This document shows positions 32,463 through 42,054 of a DNA stretch of 64,000 nucleotides, piece after piece. The DNA is from Pseudomonas fulva NBRC 16637 = DSM 17717 (GTDB taxonomy: Bacteria > Pseudomonadota > Gammaproteobacteria > Pseudomonadales > Pseudomonadaceae): contig NZ_BBIQ01000023.1 of the NCBI RefSeq assembly GCF_000730565.1, positions 1 through 64,000 on the forward strand. Direction: 5' to 3'. The notes below the pieces were generated by a model that was not told the origin of the DNA, did no database searches, and was given only the letters and a program-made list of their open reading frames with translations. A program made the position numbers and the translations under genes. The first letter of the stretch is position 1, and each line of letters opens with the position of its first letter.

Positions 32463-34112
32463 GTGATTGCCCATTCTGTCGAAGATCCGTTGTATTACCT
32501 GCATAACTTCCGCCAGGTCCTGTGCTGGGTGGGTCAGCGCTATGCAGACCTGCTCGATCTGAGCGAGCAGGCGTTCATCGCTACGTTCGCCGAGCTCGAC
32601 GCACCTGCACAGGCGATCATGGTGCGCATGGTCATGCGCAAGGGTGAGCTGTTTCGCGATGATCGCCTGCAGTATGCCGAGGTTGGTGATATCGGGCAGG
32701 CGCTGGCACCTTTGATGGGGCTTGGCTGGGTGTGCGAGCCCGAGCACTTGACCCTGGAGCAGTTGTTCACGCTCTTGCGCAAGGATGAACTGGCGCAGTG
32801 TTTCGCAACGCAGCTCAGCCGGCCGCGTGCGGCCAAGCATGAGTTGCTGGCCGAGCTGCAAGCATTGGAGCTGGCGCCCCGTTCTTTGCGCCAATGGTTC
32901 GCCCACAGCGAACTGCGTATCGTGCAGTGGTGCCGACAGCCGGTCTGTGACCGGATCCGGCTGCTGTTTTTCGGCAATCTCTATCAAGACTGGTCGGACT
33001 TCGTGCTGGCCGACCTGGGTGTATTGCGCTTCGAGCAGGTAGCGTTCAGTGCTGACTCGCGGGCCTTGCACCAGCGCTCGGAGGTTGACCTGGCGCTAGC
33101 GCTGCACCAGTGCGCCGAGCGTCTTGAGGAGGGGGCCGATACCGCTTCGGTCCTGGCGACACTGCAAGGCTTGCACAGTGGCAATGCATGGCTGGCCAGG
33201 CGCCGGGCGCGGTTACTGTTCGCGCTGGGCCAGCAGTGTGAACGCAGGGGCGAATGGGATCAGGCCATGGCAGTGTACGCCCAGTGCGCCCACCCCCAGG
33301 CGCGCATTCGTCAAGTACGCGTACTGGAACGCACGCAGTCCTGGGAGCAGGCCCATGCCCTGGCCTTGCAACTGGCAGCAGCGCCGGCCAATGCGCTCGA
33401 GGTACAGGCGCTGGAGCGCATGTTGCCGCGCCTGGCGCGCAAGCTTGGCGGGCCACCTCAGCGTCGCCAGCGCCTCAAGCCAGTCGAGTTGATCGAGCTG
33501 GAACTGCCCAGGGCCCACGCCGAGCTTGGCGTTGAGGAAGCGGTGCGACAGCACCTGGCTGCGTCGGGTGGCGAAGTGCACTATGTGGAAAACACCTTGT
33601 TCAACAGCTTGTTCGGCCTGTTGTGCTGGGAGGCTGTGTTCGCCCCGGTTCCAGGGGCCTTCTTCAACCCGTTCCAGTCGGCGCCCCAAGACCTGCACGA
33701 CAGCGACTTCCAGCATCGGCGCAGCGACGTGTTCGAGCGTTGCCTGAGCCGGCTGGACGACGGTACGCATCGGCAAATCATTCGGGACTGCTATGCCACC
33801 AAGCGCGGTCTGCAATCGCCGTTCGTGTTCTGGGGCATGCTTAATGAAACCCTGCTGGACCAAGCCTTGGGCTGCTTGCCGGGCGCTCATTTGAAACAAT
33901 GCTTTTTGAGGCTGCTGCAGGACATCCGCAATAACCGCACCGGCATGCCGGACTTGATTCAGTTCTGGCCGGAGCAGGGCAGCTACCGCATGGTGGAGGT
34001 CAAGGGGCCGGGTGATCGCCTGCAGGATAACCAGCTGCGTTGGCTGGAATTCTGCCGCCTGCACGGCCTGCCGGTTGCGGTGTGCCATGTGCGCTGGAGC
34101 GAGGCGGCGTGA
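32463..34112 (+). CDS. FAN1-type VRR-NUC structure-specific nuclease
   Basis: 549 aa from a GTG at 32463 without a clear ribosome-binding site; the N-terminal EDPLYYLHNFRQVL matches bacterial FAN1 proteins from the start. Residues 1-200 form the SAP-like/helical DNA-binding region and 210-330 a TPR-like region. The VRR-NUC catalytic site is at the end: GMPDLIQFW (D497) and VEVKGPGDRL (E512, K514), a PD-(D/E)xK nuclease. Bacterial FAN1 cuts 5' flaps and interstrand crosslink intermediates. The stop overlaps the helicase start as GTGA, so the two probably act together in DNA repair. Confidence 0.88.
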   Translation: MIAHSVEDPLYYLHNFRQVLCWVGQRYADLLDLSEQAFIATFAELDAPAQAIMVRMVMRKGELFRDDRLQYAEVGDIGQALAPLMGLGWVCEPEHLTLEQLFTLLRKDELAQCFATQLSRPRAAKHELLAELQALELAPRSLRQWFAHSELRIVQWCRQPVCDRIRLLFFGNLYQDWSDFVLADLGVLRFEQVAFSADSRALHQRSEVDLALALHQCAERLEEGADTASVLATLQGLHSGNAWLARRRARLLFALGQQCERRGEWDQAMAVYAQCAHPQARIRQVRVLERTQSWEQAHALALQLAAAPANALEVQALERMLPRLARKLGGPPQRRQRLKPVELIELELPRAHAELGVEEAVRQHLAASGGEVHYVENTLFNSLFGLLCWEAVFAPVPGAFFNPFQSAPQDLHDSDFQHRRSDVFERCLSRLDDGTHRQIIRDCYATKRGLQSPFVFWGMLNETLLDQALGCLPGAHLKQCFLRLLQDIRNNRTGMPDLIQFWPEQGSYRMVEVKGPGDRLQDNQLRWLEFCRLHGLPVAVCHVRWSEAA

Positions 34113-36370
34113 GCTACAGCGTGGCCGTACGGGCGTTGTGTGAGTTCAGCGCCAAGGTGGGTGACCTGGACCTGCGCTTCACGCCGTCGCCCACAGCCCA
34201 GGAAGGCATCGAAGGCCATCGGCGCGTGGTCGCACGGCGGGGCGCGGGCTATGAATCGGAAATCGCCTTGGAAGGTCAGTTCGAAACCTTGCGCGTGCGC
34301 GGACGCGCCGACGGCTATGACCCGGCCTGCAACCGCCTCGAAGAAATCAAGACCCACCGTGGTGACCTGGCTCGTCAGCCTGACAATCATCGCCAATTGC
34401 ACTGGGCTCAAGCCAAGGTCTATGGCTGGCTGCTGTGCCAGGCGCGTGGCCTGGCAGCCCTAGATGTCGCCCTTGTATACCTGGACGTCGACAGTGATGG
34501 GCAGACGCTGATCACCCAGCACTGCACAGCGACGGATCTGCAGGCCTTCTTCGACGACCAGTGCCAGCGGTTTCTGGCCTGGGCTCACGGTCAGCAACGG
34601 CGCATTGCGCAGCGCGACCAAGGGCTACTGGCGCTGCGTTTTCCCTATCCGCAGTTTCGTCAAGGGCAGCGACAGCTGTCTGAGACCCTGTACAAGGCCG
34701 TGAGCACTGGCCGCTGCCTCATGGCCCAAGCCAGCACTGGCATCGGCAAGACCCTGGGGACGCTGTTTCCCCTGCTCAAGGCCATGGTGCCGCAGCAACT
34801 GGACAAGCTGTTCTTTCTGACAGCCAAGACACCGGGACGCGCGCTGGCCCTTGATGCACTTCGTCAACTGACCGACACCCAGGCCCAGCCCGGCCTGCGC
34901 ACGCTGGAGTTGATCGCCCGCGACAAGGCCTGCGAACACCCGGACAAAGCCTGCCATGGGGAGTCATGCCCGTTGGCGGCGGGCTTCTACGACAGGCTCC
35001 CCGCTGCACGCGAAGCCGCCGCTGCCCAGCCCTTGCTCGACCGCAGCAGCCTGCGCGCAGTGGCATTGGCCCACCAGGTATGCCCGTATTACCTGGGGCA
35101 GGAAATGGCGCGCTGGGTCGATGTGCTCATTGCCGACTACAACTACTATTTCGATGCCCACGCCTTGCTCTTCGGCCTGGCCCAGGCCAACCAGTGGCGT
35201 ACCGCCGTATTGGTGGACGAGGCTCATAACCTGGTCGATCGAGGCCGCAGCATGTACAGCGCCAGCCTCGATCAGGGCCAGCTGCAGGCGTTACGCCAGC
35301 GCAAGCCGGCCGGGCTGACCACGGCGCTGGACCGTTTGAACCGGCAGTGGAATGCGCTGCACAAAGAGCAGCGCGCACCGTACCAGGCCAGTGACGTGTT
35401 GCCCCAAGCGCTGCTGCGCGCACTCCAGCAATGCATAAGCCTGATCCAGGAGCAGATGAATCAATCCCCGGCGCATACCGATCCGCAACTGCTGCAGTTT
35501 TTTTTCAGTGCGTTGCAGTTCAACCGGGTGGCTGAACTGTTCGACGAGCATTTCATGTTCGACATCAGTGTGCGCAACGGCCCACGCAACAAGCGCTATT
35601 CCACACTGTGCCTGCGTAACGTCAACCCGGCGCGGCTGCTCTCGCCCCGCATGCAGGCGGCCCGCAGCGTGACCCTGTTTTCAGCCACCCTGAGCCCCCG
35701 ACGCTTCTACCACGACCTGCTGGGCATGCCGGCGGACACCGCCTGGCTCGAGGTGGCCGCACCGTTTCGCGCCGAGCAGCTGCAAGTGCGCATCGCAAGC
35801 CAGGTTTCCACGCGTTATCAGCAGCGCAGCGCCTCGTTAGCGCCAATCGTCGAGCTGATTGCGCAGCAGTACCAGCGCCTTCCCGGTAACTACCTTGCCT
35901 TCTTCAGCAGCTTCGAATACCTGCAGCAGGTGGCGGAGTTGCTGGCGCGCCAGCACGGGCAGATCCCCCTCTGGTCGCAAGCGCCAGGCATGGACGAGGG
36001 TGAACGTCAGGCGTTCCTGGACCGATTCGTCGAAGGCGGGCGCGGCATAGGGTTTGCGGTATTGGGCGGGGCCTTCGGTGAAGGTGTCGATCTGCCGGGA
36101 ACGCGCTTGATCGGCGCATTCGTGGCCACCTTGGGCCTGCCCCAGGTCAACCCGATCAACGAGCAATTCAAGCAGCGACTTGGGCGCCAGTTCGGCGCCG
36201 GGTTTGACTATGCCTACCTGTATCCAGGTGTGCGCAAGGTCATCCAGGCCGCAGGCAGGGTCATCCGGGGCGACCAGGACCGCGGAGTGCTGGTGCTCAT
36301 CGACGAGCGCTTTGCCGAACCCCGCGTCCAGCAGATGTTCCCAGGCTGGTGGCCGCCAGCGATTGCCTGA
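34109..36370 (+). CDS. DinG/XPD-like Fe-S DNA helicase with N-terminal PD-(D/E)xK nuclease-like domain
   Basis: 753 aa from the GTG at 34109 (GTGA overlap with FAN1). Residues 40-160 look like a Cas4/RecB-type nuclease domain (D68 in RGRADG; E79 and K81 in EEIKTHRG). Helicase Walker A is ASTGIGKT (208-215) and DEAH is at 370-373. Four Cys (C275, C282, C287, C325) should hold a 4Fe-4S cluster. The C-terminal motif VI region reads QAAGRVIRGDQDRG. It is a 5'-3' helicase by family, acting on crosslink or recombination intermediates with FAN1. Confidence 0.87.
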   Translation: MSYSVAVRALCEFSAKVGDLDLRFTPSPTAQEGIEGHRRVVARRGAGYESEIALEGQFETLRVRGRADGYDPACNRLEEIKTHRGDLARQPDNHRQLHWAQAKVYGWLLCQARGLAALDVALVYLDVDSDGQTLITQHCTATDLQAFFDDQCQRFLAWAHGQQRRIAQRDQGLLALRFPYPQFRQGQRQLSETLYKAVSTGRCLMAQASTGIGKTLGTLFPLLKAMVPQQLDKLFFLTAKTPGRALALDALRQLTDTQAQPGLRTLELIARDKACEHPDKACHGESCPLAAGFYDRLPAAREAAAAQPLLDRSSLRAVALAHQVCPYYLGQEMARWVDVLIADYNYYFDAHALLFGLAQANQWRTAVLVDEAHNLVDRGRSMYSASLDQGQLQALRQRKPAGLTTALDRLNRQWNALHKEQRAPYQASDVLPQALLRALQQCISLIQEQMNQSPAHTDPQLLQFFFSALQFNRVAELFDEHFMFDISVRNGPRNKRYSTLCLRNVNPARLLSPRMQAARSVTLFSATLSPRRFYHDLLGMPADTAWLEVAAPFRAEQLQVRIASQVSTRYQQRSASLAPIVELIAQQYQRLPGNYLAFFSSFEYLQQVAELLARQHGQIPLWSQAPGMDEGERQAFLDRFVEGGRGIGFAVLGGAFGEGVDLPGTRLIGAFVATLGLPQVNPINEQFKQRLGRQFGAGFDYAYLYPGVRKVIQAAGRVIRGDQDRGVLVLIDERFAEPRVQQMFPGWWPPAIA

Positions 36371-36613
36371 CCCTGCTGCTTGGGCCCGATTCCTCAACTG
36401 ATGAAAAGGCGGCTTTGAGGCCCTGCGTTCGTTCTGGTCGAGCCTTTGCGGTAAGATCAGCGACCACACCGATCCGCAATCCGTTGTATTGGAGGGCGGT
36501 TGAGCGTGTCAGGTTCGCAGTGGCCTGGCCCGTGCGCTGTCTCAAAAGCCTGAGAATGGGTAGCCTGCACTCATCGCCCGCCTGCGCTGCAACACTGCTA
36601 CAGGATTTATGTT

Positions 36614-37528
36614 TTGTCCGAACTTCCGAAAAACCCGCTCTTGCAGTACATGGACCGGCTGGCGCCCTCCAGTCAGCAGACCATGCGCTATATCCTCCAG
36701 GACGCTGCCGACCGGCTAGGGTTCGTGGACTGCAACCTGGTCGATGTGCCGTGGCACCAGCTTGAGCCTGGCCATGTGATAGGGCTGGTCGCCGCGCTGC
36801 GCAGTGATGGTTTTGCGCCCAACAGCTCGTCACTGTATGTCAATGCCATTCGCGGCGTCATGAACGAGGCCTGGCGACAGGGCCTGATCGACCACGAGCA
36901 CCTGCTGCGCATGCGCGAAGTCAAACCTGCCACTGGCTCGCGACTACCGCCTGGTCGCAACCTGCGGCGCAGCCTGATTCGTGAACTGATGGATGTGTGC
37001 GCCGCTGACCCGCGCCCGCAGGGGGTTCGTGACGCCGCCATCATTGCCTTGTTGTACGGCACTGGCATGCGCAAGTCGGAATCGGTGGACATCGATCTGA
37101 ACCAGGTGGATTTCGAGGCCCGCAGTTTGCAGGTGGTAGGCAAGGGCAATCACCAGCTGATCAAGTACGCCCCGCCCTGGGCCTTCGAGAAACTGCAGGC
37201 CTGGCTTGACCTGCGGCGCGCTGACTTGCCTGCCGGCGCCGAGGACGATCCGTTTCTGTTCAACCGTATCCGGCGGGGCAACCACATCACCCGGGCCCGG
37301 ATCACCAAGCATGCGATCTACTACATTGCCCGCCAACGCGGCACGCAGGTAGGCGTGAAGATCATGCCGCACGATTTTCGTCGGGCCTTCATCACGCGGG
37401 TCATCGAAGAGCACGACCTGTCCATCGCTCAGAAGCTGGCGCACCACGCCAACATCCAGACCACTGCCATCTATGACCGGCGCGATGACAATGAACGTCG
37501 GCGTGCTGTGGACCGCTTCGACTACTGA
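36614..37528 (+). CDS. Tyrosine-type site-specific recombinase
   Basis: 304 aa from a TTG at 36614 with CAGGA upstream. The N-terminal SAM-like core-binding domain covers residues 10-105. The catalytic domain has R153 (GTGMRKSE), H253-x-x-R256 (HDFRRAF), H277 or H278 (AHHANIQT) and the nucleophile Y287 (TTAIYDRR), so the active site is complete. No att-like repeats, cargo or phage genes surround it; it sits between repair genes and urease. It may be a resident recombinase. Whether it served the repeats at 19.5/26.9 kb is unknown. Confidence 0.87.
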   Translation: MSELPKNPLLQYMDRLAPSSQQTMRYILQDAADRLGFVDCNLVDVPWHQLEPGHVIGLVAALRSDGFAPNSSSLYVNAIRGVMNEAWRQGLIDHEHLLRMREVKPATGSRLPPGRNLRRSLIRELMDVCAADPRPQGVRDAAIIALLYGTGMRKSESVDIDLNQVDFEARSLQVVGKGNHQLIKYAPPWAFEKLQAWLDLRRADLPAGAEDDPFLFNRIRRGNHITRARITKHAIYYIARQRGTQVGVKIMPHDFRRAFITRVIEEHDLSIAQKLAHHANIQTTAIYDRRDDNERRRAVDRFDY

Positions 37529-37574
37529 ACACGCCCATCCTTTGTCCTGAGGATGGCAGACCCTACGCCCATGG

Positions 37575-37601
37575 CCACGAGCACCTCAATAGCGCTCGTG
37601 G
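37575..37601 (+). terminator. Hairpin after the recombinase gene
   Basis: CCACGAGC (37575-37582) and GCTCGTGG (37594-37601) form a perfect 8-bp stem, with only TTGCC following. It is likely a 3' end hairpin rather than a strong intrinsic terminator. Confidence 0.45.
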
Positions 37602-37810
37602 TTGCCCCTGCCTAGTGCACGCGACATCAAGCTGCCCGATGCGGGCGCAGCTGTCTGATATCAGCGTCTGTGACTGATCCACTGAATTGGCCCATTCCCT
37701 GCTAAGTCCACTTCGAGAATTTTGATCGAGTGGTCAGGCAGGGGCGGGCAGCCGTTCCCGCCCAATGCCCTCCCAACGGCTACCAGGCCACGCATTACAA
37801 GGGCTGCAGG

Positions 37811-38644
37811 ATGATGCTCGCAGAGCCGCTGAATACATTGGATGACCCGAGCGGGTGGAGCGCTCATCTGCAATTGCGTTTCGTCCTACGTGAGGGTGTG
37901 ACCCGCCTTGGTGCGCGCCGGCATTTCGGACCTCTTTTGGTGCAACGGCCATTCTATCCAGAAGGTGCGCCATGCCATGTCTATGTCCTGCATCCGCCAG
38001 GCGGCATCGTTGCCGGTGACCGGTTGGAGTTGGACATCAGCCTGGAACCCGGTAGCCACGCACTGCTCACCATGCCGGGGGCGAGCAAGTTCTACCGCAG
38101 CGTGGGGCCGACGGCGCGCCTGACCCAGCGCTTTCGCCTGGCAGCGGACAGCACACTGGAGTGGCTGCCGCAGGACAGCATTTTTTTCAATGGTGCCAAG
38201 GCAACGCTCGAGAGCCGCTTCACCCTCGAAGCAGGTGCTCGACTGCTGGCCTGGGAAACCCTTTGCCTGGGCAGGCCGGTCATGCAGGAGCGCTTCGAGC
38301 AAGGCGCGCTCGACAGCCTGCTGAGCATTGAGCAGGCAGACGAAATCGGCTTGCACGAACGCTTGCGGGTGCGCGGTGGACGCCTGGAGAAGCTCGGCGG
38401 TCATCCGTTGCTGGCAACCTTCTGCGCTGCGCCCGCCAATCAAGACACCCTCGAGGCCGTACGCCCGCATCTGGATGGGCTAGGTATCCCGGCAGGCGCG
38501 ACGTTGCTCGGCTCGCTGCTGGTGATTCGCCTGCTCGATCACGATAACCAACGCCTGCAACACACCCTGCAACGCCTGTGGCAAGTGCTGCGTCCGGCCG
38601 TCCTGGGGCTGTCCGCCTGCCCGCCACGCATCTGGGCCACCTGA
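37811..38644 (+). CDS. ureD: Urease accessory protein UreD
   Basis: 277 aa from ATG 37811 (MMLAEPLNTL); the frame is open further upstream without signals. Family blocks are FGPLLVQRPFYPEG, CHVYVLHPPGGIVAGDRLEL, TMPGASKFYRS and EWLPQDSIFFNGA. UreD binds apo-urease and, with UreF and UreG, guides nickel and CO2 into the active site. First gene of the cluster and 11 bp before ureA. The 282-bp gap upstream should hold the promoter, but I see no certain NtrC/sigma-54 site. Confidence 0.93.
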   Translation: MMLAEPLNTLDDPSGWSAHLQLRFVLREGVTRLGARRHFGPLLVQRPFYPEGAPCHVYVLHPPGGIVAGDRLELDISLEPGSHALLTMPGASKFYRSVGPTARLTQRFRLAADSTLEWLPQDSIFFNGAKATLESRFTLEAGARLLAWETLCLGRPVMQERFEQGALDSLLSIEQADEIGLHERLRVRGGRLEKLGGHPLLATFCAAPANQDTLEAVRPHLDGLGIPAGATLLGSLLVIRLLDHDNQRLQHTLQRLWQVLRPAVLGLSACPPRIWAT

Positions 38645-38655
38645 AGAGAGTACCG

Positions 38656-38958
38656 ATGGAGCTGACCCCTAGAGAGAAAGACAAACTGCTGCTGTTCACC
38701 GCCGCATTGCTGGCCGAACGGCGCATGGCCCGTGGCCTGAAGCTCAATTACCCGGAGGCGGTGGCGCTGATCAGCGCGGCGGTGCTCGAAGGAGCACGCG
38801 ACGGGCGAACGGTCGCCGAGCTGATGAGCCTCGGCCGTGAGGTGCTGACCCGCGAGCAGGTCATGCCCGGCATCGCCGAGATGCTGCACGACGTGCAGGT
38901 AGAAGCAACGTTTCCCGATGGCACCAAGCTTGTGACGGTGCATGACCCCATTGTCTGA
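38656..38958 (+). CDS. ureA: Urease gamma subunit
   Basis: 100 aa, exact family length. Starts MELTPREKDKLLLFTAALLA after GAAGAGAGTACCG. The block LNYPEAVALISAAVLEGARDG is near-invariant in the family. Structural subunit of the (UreABC)3 complex in the cytoplasm; ureB follows after 19 bp. Confidence 0.97.
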   Translation: MELTPREKDKLLLFTAALLAERRMARGLKLNYPEAVALISAAVLEGARDGRTVAELMSLGREVLTREQVMPGIAEMLHDVQVEATFPDGTKLVTVHDPIV

Positions 38959-38977
38959 AACCCCACCGGAGCCCCTG

Positions 38978-39295
38978 ATGATTCCAGGTGAAATCCAGGT
39001 CGCCCTCGGCGACATCGAGCTCAACAGCGGCCGTGCCACCGTCAGCGTGAGCGTTGCCAACCACGGCGACCGCCCCGTGCAGGTCGGGTCGCATTACCAT
39101 TTCTACGAGGTCAACGCGGCCCTGGTTTTCGAGCGTGGCCCTACCCGCGGGTTTCGCCTGGACATTCCGGCAGGTACCGCCGTGCGTTTCGAACCCGGCC
39201 AGGCTCGTACCGTGCAATTGGTCGCCTACGCCGGCAAGCGTGAGGTGTACGGGTTCCAGGGCAAGGTCATGGGGCCTCTGGAGCGTGAAGCATGA
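38978..39295 (+). CDS. ureB: Urease beta subunit
   Basis: 105 aa from ATG 38978 (MIPGEIQVALGDIELN) with CCGGAGCCCCTG upstream; an earlier ATG at 38942 overlaps ureA and lacks a ribosome-binding site. Blocks NHGDRPVQVGSHYHFYEVN and RLDIPAGTAVRFEPG are typical. It overlaps ureC by ATGA. Confidence 0.97.
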   Translation: MIPGEIQVALGDIELNSGRATVSVSVANHGDRPVQVGSHYHFYEVNAALVFERGPTRGFRLDIPAGTAVRFEPGQARTVQLVAYAGKREVYGFQGKVMGPLEREA

Positions 39296-40995
39296 GCCGA
39301 CTGTCTCGCCAGGCTTATGCCGACATGTTCGGGCCCACGGTGGGGGACCGGGTACGCCTGGCTGACACCGAGCTGTGGGTGGCCGTCGAAAAGGATTACA
39401 CCCTGTACGGTGAAGAAGTGAAGTTCGGCGGCGGCAAGGTCATCCGCGACGGCATGGGCCAAGGGCAGATGCTGGCCGCCGAGGCCATGGATCTGGTCCT
39501 TACCAATGCGCTGATCATCGACCACTGGGGCATCGTCAAAGCTGACATTGGCATCAAGCAGGGCCGCATTGCAGGCATTGGCAAGGCCGGCAACCCTGAC
39601 GTGCAGCCAGGCGTCACCTTGCCAATCGGTCCCGGCACCGAGGTGATTGCGGCCGAAGGCAAGATCGTCACCGCCGGCGGCATCGATTCGCACATCCATT
39701 TCATCTGCCCACAGCAGGTGGATGAAGCCTTGAACAGCGGCGTCACGACCTTCATTGGCGGCGGTACCGGACCTGCCACCGGCACCAATGCCACCACCTG
39801 CACACCAGGCCCCTGGTACCTGGCGCGTATGCTCCAGGCAGCTGACAGCCTGCCCATCAACATCGGGTTGCTGGGCAAAGGCAATGCTTCGCGGCCAGAG
39901 GCGCTGCGCGAGCAGATCGCCGCCGGGGCTGTGGGGCTCAAGCTGCACGAGGATTGGGGGTCGACCCCCGCGGCCATCGACTGTTGCCTGGGGGTGGCCG
40001 AGGAGATGGACATCCAGGTGGCTATCCATACCGACACCCTCAACGAGTCCGGCTGCATCGAAGACACCCTGGCCGCCATTGGCGAGCGCACCATCCACAC
40101 CTTTCATACCGAAGGGGCTGGCGGGGGGCATGCGCCCGACATCATCCGGGCAGCGGGGCAGCCCAATGTACTGCCGTCCTCGACCAACCCGACCTTGCCC
40201 TACACGGTCAATACCGTGGATGAGCATCTGGACATGCTGATGGTCTGCCACCACTTGGACCCGAGCATTGCCGAAGACGTCGCCTTCGCCGAGTCGCGTA
40301 TCCGGCGCGAGACCATTGCGGCCGAGGATATCCTGCATGACATGGGCGCCTTCGCCATGACGTCTTCCGATTCCCAGGCCATGGGCCGGGTCGGGGAAGT
40401 CGTGCTACGCACCTGGCAGGTGGCACACCAGATGAAAAAGCGTCGCGGACCCCTGGCGCCCGATACGGCCTACAGCGATAACTTCCGGGTCAAGCGCTAT
40501 ATCGCCAAGTACACCATCAACCCTGCAGTCACCCACGGGATCGCCCATGAGGTCGGCTCGGTCGAGGCGGGCAAACTGGCAGACCTGGTGTTGTGGTCAC
40601 CGGCGTTTTTCGCGATCAAGCCCGCGTTGGTGATCAAGGGCGGCATGATCGTCACTGCGCCCATGGGCGACGTCAACGGCTCGATTCCAACGCCGCAACC
40701 GGTGCACTACCGGCCGATGTTCGGCGCCCTGGGCGCGGCCCGCCATGCCACACGCATGACCTTCCTGCCACAGGCCGCAATGGACGACGGCCTGCACCAG
40801 GCATTGAACCTGCGCAGCCTGATCGGGGTGGCCCACGGCTGCCGACGGGTGCGCAAGGCCGACATGATCCACAACACTCTGCAACCGGTGATCGAAGTCG
40901 ACGCCCAGACCTATCAGGTCAGGGCCGACGGTGAACTGCTGGTATGCGAACCGGCCACCGAGCTGCCGCTGGCGCAGCGCTATTTCCTGTTCTGA
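39292..40995 (+). CDS. ureC: Urease alpha subunit (catalytic)
   Basis: 567 aa, full length. Nickel ligands and catalytic residues are all visible: IDSHIHFICP (two His), GLKLHEDWG (the Lys that is carbamylated), VAIHTDTLNE and HTEGAGGGHAPD (His ligands), the mobile flap MVCHHLD with its Cys-His, and AMTSSDSQAMGR (Asp ligand). It hydrolyses urea to ammonia and carbamate for nitrogen supply. Starts by ATGA overlap with ureB; ureE follows after 10 bp. Confidence 0.98.
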   Translation: MSRLSRQAYADMFGPTVGDRVRLADTELWVAVEKDYTLYGEEVKFGGGKVIRDGMGQGQMLAAEAMDLVLTNALIIDHWGIVKADIGIKQGRIAGIGKAGNPDVQPGVTLPIGPGTEVIAAEGKIVTAGGIDSHIHFICPQQVDEALNSGVTTFIGGGTGPATGTNATTCTPGPWYLARMLQAADSLPINIGLLGKGNASRPEALREQIAAGAVGLKLHEDWGSTPAAIDCCLGVAEEMDIQVAIHTDTLNESGCIEDTLAAIGERTIHTFHTEGAGGGHAPDIIRAAGQPNVLPSSTNPTLPYTVNTVDEHLDMLMVCHHLDPSIAEDVAFAESRIRRETIAAEDILHDMGAFAMTSSDSQAMGRVGEVVLRTWQVAHQMKKRRGPLAPDTAYSDNFRVKRYIAKYTINPAVTHGIAHEVGSVEAGKLADLVLWSPAFFAIKPALVIKGGMIVTAPMGDVNGSIPTPQPVHYRPMFGALGAARHATRMTFLPQAAMDDGLHQALNLRSLIGVAHGCRRVRKADMIHNTLQPVIEVDAQTYQVRADGELLVCEPATELPLAQRYFLF

Positions 40996-41005
40996 AGGAG
41001 TTCCG

Positions 41006-41491
41006 ATGCTAGTCCTTACCCGTCGTATCACCGACCCCGGTACTCATGCCCAAACCGGCACTGTCACCCTGGATGTGGACAGCCGCATCAAAAGCCGTTT
41101 GCGGGTAACCCTGGACGATGGCCGCGAAGCGGGCTTGATGCTGGAACGGGGTCACCTGCTGCGCGGCGGAGAACTGCTGGCAGATGCCACCGGTAGCCAG
41201 TTGATCCGAGTACAAGCCGCGCCCGAAGCAGTCTCGACCGTGCGCTGTGCGGACCCGCACCTGCTTGCACGCGCCGCCTATCACCTGGGGAATCGACACG
41301 TACCCCTGCAAATCGAGCCTGGCCTGCTGCGCTTTCAGCATGACCATGTGCTCGATGACATGCTGCGTGGCCTGGGCCTGACAGTGGAGGCCGAACAGGC
41401 GCCTTTCGAACCGGAGGCCGGCGCCTACCAGAGTGCGCCACATGCCCATGCCCATGGCCATCCCTTCGTGCGCCTGCCTGCTCATTCCTGA
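41006..41491 (+). CDS. ureE: Urease nickel metallochaperone UreE
   Basis: 161 aa from ATG 41006 after AAGGAG; a longer frame to 40931 overlaps ureC. N-terminal peptide-binding domain (residues 1-70), then the metal-binding domain with the conserved nickel site His in YHLGNRHVPLQIE. The C-terminal tail HAHAHGH gives extra nickel capacity. It delivers nickel to UreG for insertion into urease. Confidence 0.94.
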   Translation: MLVLTRRITDPGTHAQTGTVTLDVDSRIKSRLRVTLDDGREAGLMLERGHLLRGGELLADATGSQLIRVQAAPEAVSTVRCADPHLLARAAYHLGNRHVPLQIEPGLLRFQHDHVLDDMLRGLGLTVEAEQAPFEPEAGAYQSAPHAHAHGHPFVRLPAHS

Positions 41492-41508
41492 CCCTGTTGG
41501 AGCTACCT

Positions 41509-42054
41509 ATGAAAAAGATGTTCGCGTTGTTGCTGCTGATGCTGGCATTGCCGGCTTTCGCCCACCCGGGTCACGATACCCACCCGCTACAGGACGGGCT
41601 GTTGCACCCACTGACCGGGCTGGATCACCTGTTGATGCTGCTGGGTACAGGCGTGTTAGCGGCGCTCACCGGCCGCACGTTGCTGCTCCCCCTGGCCACA
41701 TTGGCGGCGATGTTCGCCGGTGCTGTAGGGGGGCACGTGTTCGGCAATGTGCTGGGCATGGAAACCCTGATTGCTGGCTCGCTGGTGGTGGCTGGTGCAG
41801 CAATGCTGCTGCCAGCAAGGCAACTGCTGCTGGCCCTGGCCATGCCGGTGTTCGCGCTGTTCCATGGCTGGGCGCATGGGGTGGAGGCGACGCCTAGCGC
41901 GTTCTGGCAGTTCAGCGCAGGTTTCGTTGCAGTGAGCGGCCTGTTACTGGCCTGTGGCTACGCCGCAGGCCTGCTGCTGCGTCGTCATGCGCGGCTGCAG
42001 AAAGCGTTCGGCGGTGGGCTGTTGGCCGGTGCAGCCCTGGTGCTGGCAGGTTGA
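41509..42054 (+). CDS. ureJ: HupE/UreJ-family nickel permease
   Basis: 181 aa from ATG 41509 (MKKMFALLLLM) after TTGGAGCTACCT. A cleavable signal-like segment (residues 1-16) precedes the motif HPGHDTHP...HPLTGLDHLLMLL, the HPxxGxDH nickel-binding signature of HupE. Six or so helices follow, including HGWAHGVE. It probably brings nickel across the inner membrane for urease. It sits between ureE and ureF, as in other pseudomonads, and its stop overlaps the ureF start. Confidence 0.9.
   Translation: MKKMFALLLLMLALPAFAHPGHDTHPLQDGLLHPLTGLDHLLMLLGTGVLAALTGRTLLLPLATLAAMFAGAVGGHVFGNVLGMETLIAGSLVVAGAAMLLPARQLLLALAMPVFALFHGWAHGVEATPSAFWQFSAGFVAVSGLLLACGYAAGLLLRRHARLQKAFGGGLLAGAALVLAG

Noticed and set aside
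36371..36613. Open frames between the helicase and the recombinase
   Set aside because: They overlap both genes in other frames and show no coding character.
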